This document shows, piece by piece, positions 35,990 to 45,150 of a stretch of DNA of 63,466 nt; the stretch's first letter is position 1, and each line of letters begins with the position of its first letter. Source of the DNA: Winogradskyella sp. (GTDB lineage: Bacteria > Bacteroidota > Bacteroidia > Flavobacteriales > Flavobacteriaceae); assembly GCF_025210595.1 (NCBI RefSeq), contig NZ_JAOARH010000067.1, positions 1 to 63,466 on the forward strand, in the 5' to 3' direction. A model generated the notes under the pieces. It was not told the DNA's origin and ran no database searches. It saw only the letters and a list, made by a program, of their open reading frames with translations. The translations under genes and the position numbers were made by a program.

Positions 35990-36454
35990 ATGAAAAATAC
36001 TATAACTCGTTTTTACGAAGCCTTCAATAACTTAGACGCAGATACGATGTGTTCTTTTTATCATAATGATATTGTTTTTGAAGATCCTGCGTTTGGTATA
36101 TTAAAAGGCGAACGCGCTAAAGCCATGTGGCAGATGTTATGCAATTCTCAAAGAGGTAAAAACTTTAGGGTTGAAGCGTCTAATATTAATGATAATTCTG
36201 CGCATTGGGAAGCATATTATAAGTTTAGCAAAACAGGAAGAAAAGTACACAATAAAATAGATGCCAAATTTGAATTTAAAGATGGTTTAATTATTAAGCA
36301 TACAGACAATTTTAATTTGCATCAATGGGCTAAACAAGCTCTAGGTTTTAAAGGATTATTATTAGGAGGTACACGATTTTTTAAAAATAAGCTACTAATA
36401 CAAACCAATACATTGCTTAATAAATATATTGCAGAAAAAAAGCTATCAGTATAA
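35990..36454 (+). CDS. SnoaL/NTF2-like protein
   Basis: 154 aa. The alpha-beta cone fold is suggested by TRFYEAFNNLDADTMCSFYHNDIVFEDPAFG, WEAYYKFSKTGRKVHNKIDAKFEF and DNFNLHQWAKQALGF. It could be an enzyme or a binding protein. The last residues lie inside the terminator stem. Confidence 0.8.
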   Translation: MKNTITRFYEAFNNLDADTMCSFYHNDIVFEDPAFGILKGERAKAMWQMLCNSQRGKNFRVEASNINDNSAHWEAYYKFSKTGRKVHNKIDAKFEFKDGLIIKHTDNFNLHQWAKQALGFKGLLLGGTRFFKNKLLIQTNTLLNKYIAEKKLSV

Positions 36455-36469
36455 AATTGATAGCTTTTT
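36436..36469 (+). terminator. Intrinsic terminator overlapping the NTF2-like stop codon
   Basis: Stem AAAAAGCTATCA / TGATAGCTTTTT, arms 36436-36447 and 36458-36469. The stop codon TAA at 36452-36454 lies in the loop. Confidence 0.8.
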
Positions 36470-36564
36470 GAGGCAATGTTTCTTTTTAGGGACTTTATAA
36501 GTTTACTTTATGTTTCATTGCATAATGTTAGAAACAAATCTTATGCCAAACTACTGTGATTTAA

Positions 36565-37113
36565 TTAGCTATAAGCTTTTATCTTACCTTCTACTCCATC
36601 ATAAAAATCTTTCATAAATTTAAAATCTGCATTTATATTGTCAGTTGGATAAAAAGGTAGTGATATTTTATTTTGCTTATTTTTAAAATCTAAGGTAAAC
36701 ATAATGATTGGTACATTAGCTGCTTTTGCTATGTAGTAGAATCCTGTTTTCCATTTATCTACTTTTTTTCTAGTTCCTTCTGGTGCTAATGTTAATCTAA
36801 ATTCTTTTTCATCATCAAAAAGTTTAGCTATGGCTTCAACTTTATTTTGCCCAGATGTTCTGTCTAATGCTTTACCTCCAATGGCTCTGAAATAATAACC
36901 AAAAGGCCAACGAAACAACTCTTTTTTTGCTATAAAATTAGTTTTAACACCAACAATTTTTCTTAGTAATACACCAATATAAAAGTCGTGCCAACTAGTA
37001 TGAGGTACAGCAATAATTACAGCTTTCTTAACAGTATCTATTGAAAAATTAGTGTTACCAACTATTTTCCAACCCAAAATTTTAAAGTAAATAAGTTTAG
37101 CCAGCCAACGCAT
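36565..37113 (-). CDS. 1-acyl-glycerol-3-phosphate acyltransferase-like protein (PlsC family)
   Basis: 182 aa. The catalytic HX4D (HTSWHDF) and the PEGTR substrate motif (LAPEGTRKK) are intact. The short form resembles bacterial lysophospholipid acyltransferases. It starts 1 nt after kdnB and ends the Kdo operon, so it may act on a lipid A or membrane lipid. Confidence 0.88.
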   Translation of the reverse strand: MRWLAKLIYFKILGWKIVGNTNFSIDTVKKAVIIAVPHTSWHDFYIGVLLRKIVGVKTNFIAKKELFRWPFGYYFRAIGGKALDRTSGQNKVEAIAKLFDDEKEFRLTLAPEGTRKKVDKWKTGFYYIAKAANVPIIMFTLDFKNKQNKISLPFYPTDNINADFKFMKDFYDGVEGKIKAYS

Positions 37114-37114
37114 C

Positions 37115-38197
37115 TTACATTTTTTTGTAGAGCTCTAATAACTTCTGTCTAGTTATTACAGATTTCCAATTCTTTCCGATAGCGTTTTCCCATAAAGGTT
37201 CTAAACTTAGGGCTACATCTATCATAGCATCAAATTGCGCGTCATCTAAACCTGCACAAACATCTTTTGGTAAAGTTATGCCATGCTTTTCTTTCATTTG
37301 TTTAAACATTGCTACTCCTTCAGGATAAAATTCTTCTAAATGATCAAATACAATACAATTTCCTATGCCATGCTTTACACCTAGAAGATAGCTAAGTCCG
37401 TAACTCATAGCATGAGCTACACCTACTTGAGAATAAGCAATACTCATACCTCCATGCCAAGATGCCATCATTAACTTATCTTGTGCTTCTTTTTTACTTA
37501 GTGTGTCATCTAAAAATATTTCCTTACATAACTCAAAAGCTTTTTCTCCATAGCTCTGACTAAATGCATTTAAGAATGTACCATTAAGAGACTCTACGCA
37601 ATGTACAAAACAGTCCATGCCAGTATAAAACCATTGATCTTTTGGTACGTTTCTTGTCAATTCTGGGTCTAAAATTACCTGATCAAAAGGTGTATAATCG
37701 CTATTAATGCCTAATTTTCTTTCTGGTCCTGTTAAAATTGTAGTTCTGGATACTTCTGCGCCAGTACCAGAAATGGTTGGTATGCCTACATGATAAATCG
37801 CAGGATTTTTAATTAAATCCCAACCTTGATAATCTTTAGATTCTCCTTTATTAGTAAGCATTAGCGATACTGCTTTAGCAATATCCATAACTATACCTCC
37901 ACCTATACCTATAATACCAGAAGGTAACTCACTATGTTCAAGAATAATATCTTCTACTAATTGGTCTATCTGAGACGTTTTTGGCTCTTCTTTGGTAGAA
38001 ATGTAAATGATCTTATCCTTATAAGACAAACTAATTCTTGAAGTTAACCAATGATTGCCTTTAAAGACATCATCAACATAAAATATAAATGGTGCATTAC
38101 GTCCTTTTCGTTTTGGCGCTAAAATTTCATCTAACTGATTGAAACTTCCGCGTCCAAAAACAACTCTAGACACCATTGGATAATTTTTATATATCAT
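37115..38197 (-). CDS. kdnB: 3-deoxy-alpha-D-manno-octulosonate 8-oxidase (KdnB-like)
   Basis: 360 aa iron-containing alcohol dehydrogenase. The dinucleotide loop GIGGGIVMDIAKA, the TISGTGAEVSRTTI segment and the metal ligands in MDCFVHCVES, VAHAMSYGL and KHGIGNCIVF are present. In Shewanella, KdnB oxidises C8 of Kdo so that KdnA can aminate it to 8-amino-Kdo. The match to KdnB and the neighbouring kdsB support this call. The aminotransferase kdnA is not in the window. Confidence 0.83.
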   Translation of the reverse strand: MIYKNYPMVSRVVFGRGSFNQLDEILAPKRKGRNAPFIFYVDDVFKGNHWLTSRISLSYKDKIIYISTKEEPKTSQIDQLVEDIILEHSELPSGIIGIGGGIVMDIAKAVSLMLTNKGESKDYQGWDLIKNPAIYHVGIPTISGTGAEVSRTTILTGPERKLGINSDYTPFDQVILDPELTRNVPKDQWFYTGMDCFVHCVESLNGTFLNAFSQSYGEKAFELCKEIFLDDTLSKKEAQDKLMMASWHGGMSIAYSQVGVAHAMSYGLSYLLGVKHGIGNCIVFDHLEEFYPEGVAMFKQMKEKHGITLPKDVCAGLDDAQFDAMIDVALSLEPLWENAIGKNWKSVITRQKLLELYKKM

Positions 38198-38233
38198 TTA
38201 CTCTTTAATCTTTAACAAAAATAAAAACTTAGT

Positions 38234-38944
38234 TTATTTAGTTTTTATAAAATTTAAAATTTCATTTAGATTATTAACAGTTTTATATTCTAAACCGTTA
38301 GTCTCATTTTCGTTTACTTTTTCGTGCTGCCATGTAGTATGAAATGGCACATGTATTGCTTTAGATCCTATATTAATTAGAGGTAAAACATCTGATTTTA
38401 ACGAATTACCTATCATTAAAAATTCTGAAGGATTAATATCTAAATGGTTTAATAATTTTTCATAATTTGTTTCTTGTTTTTCACTTAAAACTTCAATGTG
38501 ATGAAAGTATTGTAACAAACCAGATTTTTCTAGTTTTCTCTCTTGATCTAACAAATCTCCTTTTGTAGCTACAATTAATTTATAATTCTTTGATAAAGTT
38601 TTTAAAACATCTTCTACTCCATCAAGTAGTTCGATAGGTTTATTTATCATATCTTTTCCGATATTCAATATTTTACCTATAATGTCGTTTGAAACTTTAC
38701 CATTAGATAATTCTATTGCAAGCTCTATCATAGACAATACAAAACCTTTTACACCATAACCATAAATAGATAGGTTTTTCATCTCCATTTTAAAAAGCTC
38801 TTGATCTATTTTATTAGGCGTCTCATAATGAGACAATAATAAACCGACTTGTTCTTCAGCCTCTCTAAAATAGGTTTCATTTACCCAAAGCGTATCATCT
38901 GCATCAAAGCCTATGACTTTTATGTCTTTATAATCTATTTCCAC
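38234..38944 (-). CDS. HAD-family hydrolase (YjjG-like)
   Basis: 236 aa. The nucleophile motif is FDADDTLW (Asp14, Asp16), motif II lies in LIVATKGD, and motif IV is [10 protein letters not shown] helical cap lies between. It is a phosphatase of unknown substrate. It overlaps kdsB by 10 nt and precedes kdnB, so it may act on a Kdo intermediate, although classical KdsC belongs to a different HAD subgroup. Confidence 0.82.
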   Translation of the reverse strand: MEIDYKDIKVIGFDADDTLWVNETYFREAEEQVGLLLSHYETPNKIDQELFKMEMKNLSIYGYGVKGFVLSMIELAIELSNGKVSNDIIGKILNIGKDMINKPIELLDGVEDVLKTLSKNYKLIVATKGDLLDQERKLEKSGLLQYFHHIEVLSEKQETNYEKLLNHLDINPSEFLMIGNSLKSDVLPLINIGSKAIHVPFHTTWQHEKVNENETNGLEYKTVNNLNEILNFIKTK

Positions 38945-39663
38945 AATTTTTTAGCTCTTTCTAAATCTTCTGGTGTATCAATTTCTACTCCTTGCACTTG
39001 GGTTTCTACCATTTTAATTTTCTTCCCATATTCTAAATAGCGAATGCATTCTATTTTTTCTGTTGCTTCAATAAATTGCATTGGTAGCACAGTGAAATCT
39101 AGTAATGCTTCTTTTCTAAAGGCATAAATCCCTTTATGTTTAAAGTAACGTGCTCCAGCTTCTTTATCTCTAGGAAATGGAATTGGACTTCTTGAAAAAT
39201 ACAGCGCAAAATTATCTTGATCTACAATAACCTTCACCGTATTTGGATTATTAATTTCATCCCAATCTGTTATTTCTACCATTAGAGACGCTAAATCTAT
39301 TTTTTTATCTACATCGTCCTTAAAAACTTCTAAGACTTTATGCAAACTTTCGCGCTCGGTAAATGGTTCGTCTCCTTGCACATTTACTACAATATCACAA
39401 TCTATATCTGCAACAGCTTCAGCAATTCTATCACTACCAGACTCGTGCTCTTTTTTGCTCATTATAGCTTTACCGCCATGGTTAACTATTTCATCATAAA
39501 TAATTTTACTGTCTGTAACTACATATACCTCACTAAAGAGTTTTGTAGCTACAGTAGCTTCATAAGTTCTTAGAATTACTGATTTTCCGGCTAAATTTTG
39601 CATTAATTTGCCAGGAAAACGAGATGCACTATAACGTGCAGGAATCATGGATATAATTTTCAT
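38935..39663 (-). CDS. kdsB: CMP-Kdo synthetase (3-deoxy-manno-octulosonate cytidylyltransferase)
   Basis: 242 aa, normal length. Signatures are [42 protein letters not shown] and [13 protein letters not shown]. It activates Kdo, or 8-amino-Kdo in KdnB-containing bacteria, with CTP for transfer to lipid A. First gene of the operon. A -7 box lies at 39684. Confidence 0.95.
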   Translation of the reverse strand: MKIISMIPARYSASRFPGKLMQNLAGKSVILRTYEATVATKLFSEVYVVTDSKIIYDEIVNHGGKAIMSKKEHESGSDRIAEAVADIDCDIVVNVQGDEPFTERESLHKVLEVFKDDVDKKIDLASLMVEITDWDEINNPNTVKVIVDQDNFALYFSRSPIPFPRDKEAGARYFKHKGIYAFRKEALLDFTVLPMQFIEATEKIECIRYLEYGKKIKMVETQVQGVEIDTPEDLERAKKLWK

Positions 39664-39683
39664 GTATCTAATTTAGATAAAAT

Positions 39684-39691
39684 CAAAAATA
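39684..39691 (-). promoter_or_regulatory. Probable -7 element of the kdsB operon
   Basis: TATTTTTG on the minus strand, 20 nt before the kdsB ATG. No clear -33 box. Confidence 0.45.
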
Positions 39692-39703
39692 AAGTTTTCT
39701 GTT

Positions 39704-41146
39704 TTAATCTGCGTTCTTTTCTACAAACATTTCATCTTTAAAACCGATAAGGTATAATTTTTCTTTTGCGCGAGTTACAGCTGTATATAACCAACGTAAA
39801 TAATCTTTGTCCATACCATTTGGCAAGTAAGGTTGCTCTATAAAAATGGTATTCCATTGTCCGCCTTGGGATTTATGACAAGTAATAGCATAAGAAAATT
39901 TAACTTGTAAGGCATTAAAATACTTATTGTTCTTAACACCTAAAAATCGTTTGTAATTAGATTTCTCATTGACATAATCTTTAGCAACTTCTTGATATAA
40001 TCTATTAGAATCATCGTAACTTAAAGAAGCACTTTCCGCATTTATTGTATCTAAAAGCAAAACGGTTTCAAAAGGTCGCATACGAGGATAATCTACCATT
40101 TTAACTTTAACTTCGGCAAACTTAAAGCCGTATAACTCTTTAATATTAAAAATCTCTAAAACTTCAATAATATCTCCGTTTGCAATAAATCCGGCTTCAG
40201 TTGTAGGCTTAATCCAAAAATAATTGTTCTTAACTACCATGAGATAATCGCCTGCAGATAATTCACTTTCATTAAATAAGATGCGTTCTCGTATTTGTTT
40301 ATTATATAGATTAGCGCGCTTATTACTACGAACTATAATAGCAGTTTCTTCATAACCTTCATTACTATAGGCATCATTAATGGCATCCATAATTTCATGA
40401 CCATCAATTAATCTTACAATATCTTTAAAAGGAGCTACATTAAATTTAAAACTTTCATAAAATCCTGTTTCTAGCGTTGCTCTAAGTTCTGTTGCGTTTT
40501 CTAAAATTCCTGAATTTTGTTCTTGCCTTACAACTTCATCTAGTTCTAAACCAGTTACATCTTTATTATAGTTTAAACCAAGCTTATCTGCATTTAAAGC
40601 TGGACTTAAATCTGACTTTACAGGTGGTAATTGTGCTTTATCTCCTATTAACAATAATTTACACTGATGGCCAGAATATACATACTGCATTAAATCATCT
40701 AAAAGTGATCCGTTTTCAAAAAGCTTAGAATCTGAAGGTACATCTGGTACCATTGAAGCTTCATCAACAATAAAAATGGTGTTTCTATGTTTATTGGGCT
40801 GCATTACAAACTTTACTCCTCCTCCTTTGTCCTTTTTAGGGAAATATATTTTTTTATGTATTGTAAAGGCTTCCTTTTTAGAATAGTTAGAAATGACTTT
40901 AGCAGCTCTTCCTGTTGGTGCCAATAGTACAGCACTCTTTTTAGCATGCCATAAATTATTAACAATTGTACCTATAATACTTGTTTTACCAGTACCTGCA
41001 TACCCTTTTAATAGATAGATAGAATTAGATGATTTATTAAAAATAAACTGTGACAATTGCATGAGCACCATATCTTGTTTAGATGTTGGCTCAAAAGGAA
41101 ACTTAGATTTTAAAAGTGAGTAAAATGCTGATGCATTAGTAACCAT
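39704..41146 (-). CDS. RecD-like ATP-dependent DNA helicase
   Basis: 480 aa from ATG 41146 (MVTNASAFYSLLK). An upstream ATG at 41167 would add MPFIYFY. Helicase motifs are Walker A GYAGTGKTSIIG, the Ia motif LLAPTGRAAKV, Walker B IFIVDEASM and the UvrD-C2 end ITCHKSQGGQWNTIFIEQ followed by RWLYTAVTRAKEKLYL. It is a superfamily 1B helicase, shorter than RecD2 and without a clear N-terminal extension. No recB or recC is nearby. Confidence 0.88.
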   Translation of the reverse strand: MVTNASAFYSLLKSKFPFEPTSKQDMVLMQLSQFIFNKSSNSIYLLKGYAGTGKTSIIGTIVNNLWHAKKSAVLLAPTGRAAKVISNYSKKEAFTIHKKIYFPKKDKGGGVKFVMQPNKHRNTIFIVDEASMVPDVPSDSKLFENGSLLDDLMQYVYSGHQCKLLLIGDKAQLPPVKSDLSPALNADKLGLNYNKDVTGLELDEVVRQEQNSGILENATELRATLETGFYESFKFNVAPFKDIVRLIDGHEIMDAINDAYSNEGYEETAIIVRSNKRANLYNKQIRERILFNESELSAGDYLMVVKNNYFWIKPTTEAGFIANGDIIEVLEIFNIKELYGFKFAEVKVKMVDYPRMRPFETVLLLDTINAESASLSYDDSNRLYQEVAKDYVNEKSNYKRFLGVKNNKYFNALQVKFSYAITCHKSQGGQWNTIFIEQPYLPNGMDKDYLRWLYTAVTRAKEKLYLIGFKDEMFVEKNAD

Positions 41147-41233
41147 ATAGAAATAAATAAATGGCAAGATAACATTATTATAAATTGAAGTTTATTTTTT
41201 ATTTAGATAGTTTTAAGCAATAAAAAAAAATTG

Positions 41234-41241
41234 TAGATTTG
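41234..41241 (+). promoter_or_regulatory. Probable -7 element upstream of the DUF3822/rsmD operon
   Basis: TAGATTTG matches TAnnTTTG, 28 nt before the ATG at 41270. Confidence 0.5.
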
Positions 41242-41269
41242 CGTGAGACCTAATTAATAAAAAAATAAA

Positions 41270-41998
41270 ATGTTAAACATAATTATTGCTATTGTAGCCA
41301 TTATAATTTCAACCATTGCTATTGTATGGTTAATTGACAAATTTGTTCCTAGAAAAATAAAACCATTAATCAATATAGTACTTTGGGGACTTATTATTTT
41401 TCTTGGATATATAACATTTAACTCTGTATATGATGAGATAAAATTCAACAAATTAAAAGTAGAGCGCTATAAAGTTGTAATTGATCGTTTGGTAGACATT
41501 AGAGATTCTCAATTAGCATATAAAGAAGTTAACGGTGAATATGCTGGTAGCTTTGATAAGCTTATCGATTTTGTTGAAAACGGAAAAGTTCCTATTACTC
41601 AAAGAAGAGATACTTTAGTATTAGATGAAGAGAGAACTCGTGCTTTTGGTGGTGTAGAAACCATGAAAACCATTACACTTATTGACACCTTAAGTTATTA
41701 TACTGTAAAAGACTCAATCTTTAAAGGTAACAACCGTTTTAAAACTATGGATGATGTTGGTGTTGGTAAATCTGGCGCTAAATTCAAATTAGAAGCTGGT
41801 AAATTAGACCAAATCCCTGTTTTTGAAGCTAGTGTAGATAAAGCTATAATATTAGATGACCAAGAAAAATATCTTGTAGAAAAAGAAAAACAAGCAGTTT
41901 CTATTGCTGGTGTTAAAGGTGAATCTGTAAAAATTGGTTCTATGGAAGAAGTAAACACAAGCGGAAATTGGGGTAAAGATCTTTCAACTAAGGAATAA
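41270..41998 (+). CDS. Conserved membrane-anchored protein, unknown
   Basis: 242 aa. Two N-terminal helices (residues 1-24 and 33-52) are followed by a soluble part with VERYKVVIDRLVDIRDSQLAYKEVNGEYAGSF, reminiscent of type IV pilin-like or tail-anchored periplasmic domains. The rest is Lys/Glu-rich. I do not recognise a family. DUF3822 begins 3 nt after its stop, and rsmD follows. Confidence 0.65.
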   Translation: MLNIIIAIVAIIISTIAIVWLIDKFVPRKIKPLINIVLWGLIIFLGYITFNSVYDEIKFNKLKVERYKVVIDRLVDIRDSQLAYKEVNGEYAGSFDKLIDFVENGKVPITQRRDTLVLDEERTRAFGGVETMKTITLIDTLSYYTVKDSIFKGNNRFKTMDDVGVGKSGAKFKLEAGKLDQIPVFEASVDKAIILDDQEKYLVEKEKQAVSIAGVKGESVKIGSMEEVNTSGNWGKDLSTKE

Positions 41999-42001
41999 AT
42001 T

Positions 42002-42811
42002 TTGAATAATAATAACATTAAAGAGCTGTCCATTCAAGTTAATTTGAATGGGCTTTCTTTTTGCATATTAAACAGAACTACTAATACTATTGAATACCTT
42101 AATAGTATTTTGTTTGCAAATAAACTTTCCCCTTTTGAAGTGCTTAATAGTTTAAAAAATGAGTTGAGTACAAATGCTATCTTTTATAATGATGATTTTA
42201 ATACAGTTGCTGTTATTCATCAAAATGAATTATCTACTCTAGTACCAAAAGATCTGTATGATGAAAATCAGAAAGCTGATTATTTAAAATTTAATACAAA
42301 GATTTTAAAGACCGATTTTATTGCGCATGATGAACTTGTGGTAAACCATAGCGTTAACCTCTATATTCCATATGTAAATATTAATAATTACATCTTTGAA
42401 ACCTTTGGTGAGTTTACCTATAGACATTCATCAACAATTTTAATAGATACGGTTTTACAAAAGGTAAAAACGACTAATAATACTCAAGTATATCTTCATG
42501 TTAATAGCTCTACGATAGAAATTATGGTCGTAGAAAAAGGACAATTACAATTATTTAATGTTTTTGATTATTACAGTAAAGAGGATTTTATCTATTATGT
42601 ACTGTTTGTTTTTGAACAATTAAACTTGGATGTAGAAACTAGCATTATCTACTTAAGTGGTTGTATAGAAAAAAACGATACCCTTTACGACTTACTTTAT
42701 ACCTACATAAGACATGTAGAACTTATTGATATTAATTTTACATATCATTTTTCAGAACGTGCAAAAGCTTTAAATCTTCACCATCATTATTTGATTTTAA
42801 ATTCGTTTTAA
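42002..42811 (+). CDS. DUF3822 family protein
   Basis: 269 aa from a TTG start at 42002. KELSIQVNLNGLSFCILN and the region VYLHVNSSTIEIMVVEKGQLQLFNVFDYYSKEDFIYYVLFV-like strands fit DUF3822, a Bacteroidota family of unknown role. It overlaps rsmD by 1 nt, so the two are translationally coupled. Confidence 0.8.
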   Translation: MNNNNIKELSIQVNLNGLSFCILNRTTNTIEYLNSILFANKLSPFEVLNSLKNELSTNAIFYNDDFNTVAVIHQNELSTLVPKDLYDENQKADYLKFNTKILKTDFIAHDELVVNHSVNLYIPYVNINNYIFETFGEFTYRHSSTILIDTVLQKVKTTNNTQVYLHVNSSTIEIMVVEKGQLQLFNVFDYYSKEDFIYYVLFVFEQLNLDVETSIIYLSGCIEKNDTLYDLLYTYIRHVELIDINFTYHFSERAKALNLHHHYLILNSF

Positions 42812-43344
42812 TGCGTATTATCTCAGGCACATATAAAGGCAGAAAAATTGTAGCACCTAATAAACTACCCGTTCGTCCTACTACAGACATGGCAAAGGAG
42901 GCTTTGTTTAATATTTTAAATAATCAATATTATTTTGATGACATTTCTGTATTAGATTTATTCTCAGGTACCGGAAACATCTGTTACGAATTTGCATCGA
43001 GAGGTACAGAACACATTACCGCAGTAGATGATCATTATGGTTGTATAAAATTTATTAATGATACTGCAGCTTCATTTGAAATGCCTATTAATACCATAAA
43101 AAGTGATGTCTTTAAATTTTTAGAAAATTTCAGACAAAAACACACCATAATTTTTGCTGATCCACCTTACAACTTCGATATAGATTTATTCTCTAAAATC
43201 CCAGAATTAATATTTCAAAATAACCTATTAGAAGAAGACGGTCTTTTAATTATAGAACATTCTAAACATACCGATTTAAGCCATTTAGATCATTATTCGC
43301 ACTCAAAAAAATATGGAGGTAATATGTTTAGCTTTTTTGTTTAA
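42811..43344 (+). CDS. rsmD: RsmD-like 16S rRNA (guanine-N2)-methyltransferase
   Basis: 177 aa. The N-terminus MRIISGTYKGRKIVAP and the PTTDMAKEALFNIL motif are diagnostic of RsmD. The SAM loop is VLDLFSGTGNICYEF and the catalytic motif is ADPPY. It methylates G966 of 16S rRNA. Coupled to DUF3822. Confidence 0.92.
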   Translation: MRIISGTYKGRKIVAPNKLPVRPTTDMAKEALFNILNNQYYFDDISVLDLFSGTGNICYEFASRGTEHITAVDDHYGCIKFINDTAASFEMPINTIKSDVFKFLENFRQKHTIIFADPPYNFDIDLFSKIPELIFQNNLLEEDGLLIIEHSKHTDLSHLDHYSHSKKYGGNMFSFFV

Positions 43345-43571
43345 AAACCCTATTTATTTACTTTAATTTTTCATCTATTAATATTGTATTTACTACAAAA
43401 CTGATTTGTAGTATTAATCCCAAATCAAAATTTTTAGTAACTTAATTATCTGTAAATCTACCTATTACAGAAAAATTATAGTAATAACACGTCCCTTTTT
43501 ATTCATGAGTTGATTAACCTAGTTGGTACTTGCTATTAAACATTTTTACTAACCAATTAAAACAATTAATT

Positions 43572-44354
43572 ATGAAAAATTTTAAAACGGGATTATTAAG
43601 CTTATTTATTATAGCTTTTACTTTCAATTTTGCAAACTCACAAGACAAAGAAAAAGAAGAAGACGCTCAACCAACCATGTTTGTTGTTCATACAGACAAT
43701 GTAAAGTTTGAAATGATGCCTAAATACGAAGAGTTAGCTCTTAAATTAAAAAAGAGTTGCGAGGAAAATGATATTGAAAATATGAGCTGGACAGCTATAA
43801 GTATTGAAGACGGTCGCTATGTATATGTATCACCAATTAAGAATATGGCTGAATTAGACACAAACCCTATGGCAGACTTAGCAGAAAAAATGGGAAAAGA
43901 AGAAATGGGAGAAATGTTTGAAGAAATGGATAGTTGTTATGACTCTCATGGTGATGAAATTGTACATTATATACCCAAACTATCTTATATGCCAGAAGGG
44001 TATTCAACTAAAGATAAAAACGAAAGAGAATATCACTTTTTATATTATTCACCTAAAGATGCTAAAGAAATGAAAAAAGCCATGACTGATGTTAAAAATT
44101 TGTTTGAAACAAAAGGTGTAAAAAATGGTTATAGTGTCTATCATAGTGGATTTGGTAGTGAAGAGAGCTACTATATGGTTTCTATAGCTGGTGAAAGCGA
44201 ATTAGAAATTGTCAAAGGTGGTGAAGAAAATGATGAAATTTTAGGTGATGATAAAAAAGCTGTATTTTGGAATGTCATTAAACTCACCACCAAATACGAT
44301 CAGTTAGAAGCTAATATAAGACCAGATTTAAGTTATTACCCGAATAAAGAATAA
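43572..44354 (+). CDS. Secreted protein with two similar halves, unknown
   Basis: 260 aa from ATG 43572; an upstream TTG at 43530 would precede the signal peptide. The signal peptide ends at FANSQD. Two segments with a similar pattern (SWTAISIEDGRYVYVSPI near residue 70 and SVYHSGFGSEESYYMVSI near 195) suggest an internal duplication, perhaps of a ferredoxin-like domain. The middle is Met/Glu-rich. No family is recognised. Confidence 0.7.
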   Translation: MKNFKTGLLSLFIIAFTFNFANSQDKEKEEDAQPTMFVVHTDNVKFEMMPKYEELALKLKKSCEENDIENMSWTAISIEDGRYVYVSPIKNMAELDTNPMADLAEKMGKEEMGEMFEEMDSCYDSHGDEIVHYIPKLSYMPEGYSTKDKNEREYHFLYYSPKDAKEMKKAMTDVKNLFETKGVKNGYSVYHSGFGSEESYYMVSIAGESELEIVKGGEENDEILGDDKKAVFWNVIKLTTKYDQLEANIRPDLSYYPNKE

Positions 44355-44389
44355 CTCGTTAGTAGTTATCTATATTAATTTATAAATTA

Positions 44390-44427
44390 AAAAAGCTGTC
44401 ACAATTTATGATGAGACAGCTTTTTTT
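44390..44427. terminator. Intrinsic terminator, bidirectional
   Basis: Stem AAAAAGCTGTC / GACAGCTTTTT with a 14-nt loop and a T-run. It lies between the exported protein and the convergent CAP gene. Confidence 0.85.
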
Positions 44428-44453
44428 CGCTATTAATCAACTTTTAGTGCGGT

Positions 44454-44951
44454 TTAACGCTTAATGAAGATATTAGTAAAATACCACTTTCCTTCATTGT
44501 TTTGTTCGGCTGAGATGTCAAAATCTGTATAATCGCCTTCAATATTTTCTTTATGGCTTGGACTGTTTAACCAAGCATTAACTACCGATTCTGCTGAACT
44601 AAATCCGTATGCTACATTTTCTGACACAATATTAGCACTCGCATTTGTTTGTAAACTTTGTTTTCTCTGAAAAAAATTATCGTGAGAAACATTATTTACC
44701 TCTATCATATAGTCTGTATGTGTATAAGCTACAGCTTTAACAGTATTATGATCGTTTAAAGGATTTAGACCTTCTGTAATTCTATGAGCATTAATAAGCT
44801 CCATTATTTCAATTTCAATCTGTTTTGCTTGTGGCGCAACAGGTACGTCTATAGAATTAATTTCATCCTTAGCTACACTGTCTGTTGTGCAAGATGATAA
44901 GCCTAAGAGGGCAACAATAGCCAGTAAAGGCAATAGCTTTATAGCTTTCAT
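44454..44951 (-). CDS. CAP-domain (SCP/PR-1) lipoprotein
   Basis: 165 aa. The lipoprotein signal ends in LGLSSC at residue 21. The CAP domain shows LINAHRITEGLNPL, VSENVAYGF, NAWLNSPSHKENIEG and YFTNIFIKR, including the conserved His and Glu. It is an extracytoplasmic protein of unknown activity and the gene is monocistronic. An inverted repeat is upstream at 45045. Confidence 0.88.
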   Translation of the reverse strand: MKAIKLLPLLAIVALLGLSSCTTDSVAKDEINSIDVPVAPQAKQIEIEIMELINAHRITEGLNPLNDHNTVKAVAYTHTDYMIEVNNVSHDNFFQRKQSLQTNASANIVSENVAYGFSSAESVVNAWLNSPSHKENIEGDYTDFDISAEQNNEGKWYFTNIFIKR

Positions 44952-45044
44952 AAGTAGGTTAAATTTAGGTTTGGGATTACTAATTTAACAGCCTACTTTT
45001 GCTTAATTGTTAAAAAAAAGTTAAAATCGATTAAAAACGTGTGT

Positions 45045-45076
45045 TTTGTCGATTTTTATTGTAAAACATCGACAAA
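45045..45076. other. 9-bp inverted repeat upstream of the CAP gene
   Basis: TTTGTCGAT at 45045-45053 and ATCGACAAA at 45068-45076 flank a 14-nt spacer in the 199-nt gap between the CAP and pdxH genes. It may be an operator or the end of the pdxH transcript. No flanking T-run was seen on the minus strand until ACGTTTTT. Confidence 0.45.
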
Positions 45077-45150
45077 GTGCAAGTTTGAAGGTGAAAAAAG
45101 TGAATTTAAACGTTAAAAAAGGTGTTTTATCGTAAATATAAATTTAAAAA

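Noticed and set aside
36436-36469. Possible riboswitch at the end of the NTF2-like gene
   Set aside because: Only a simple stem followed by T; it is a terminator overlapping the stop codon.
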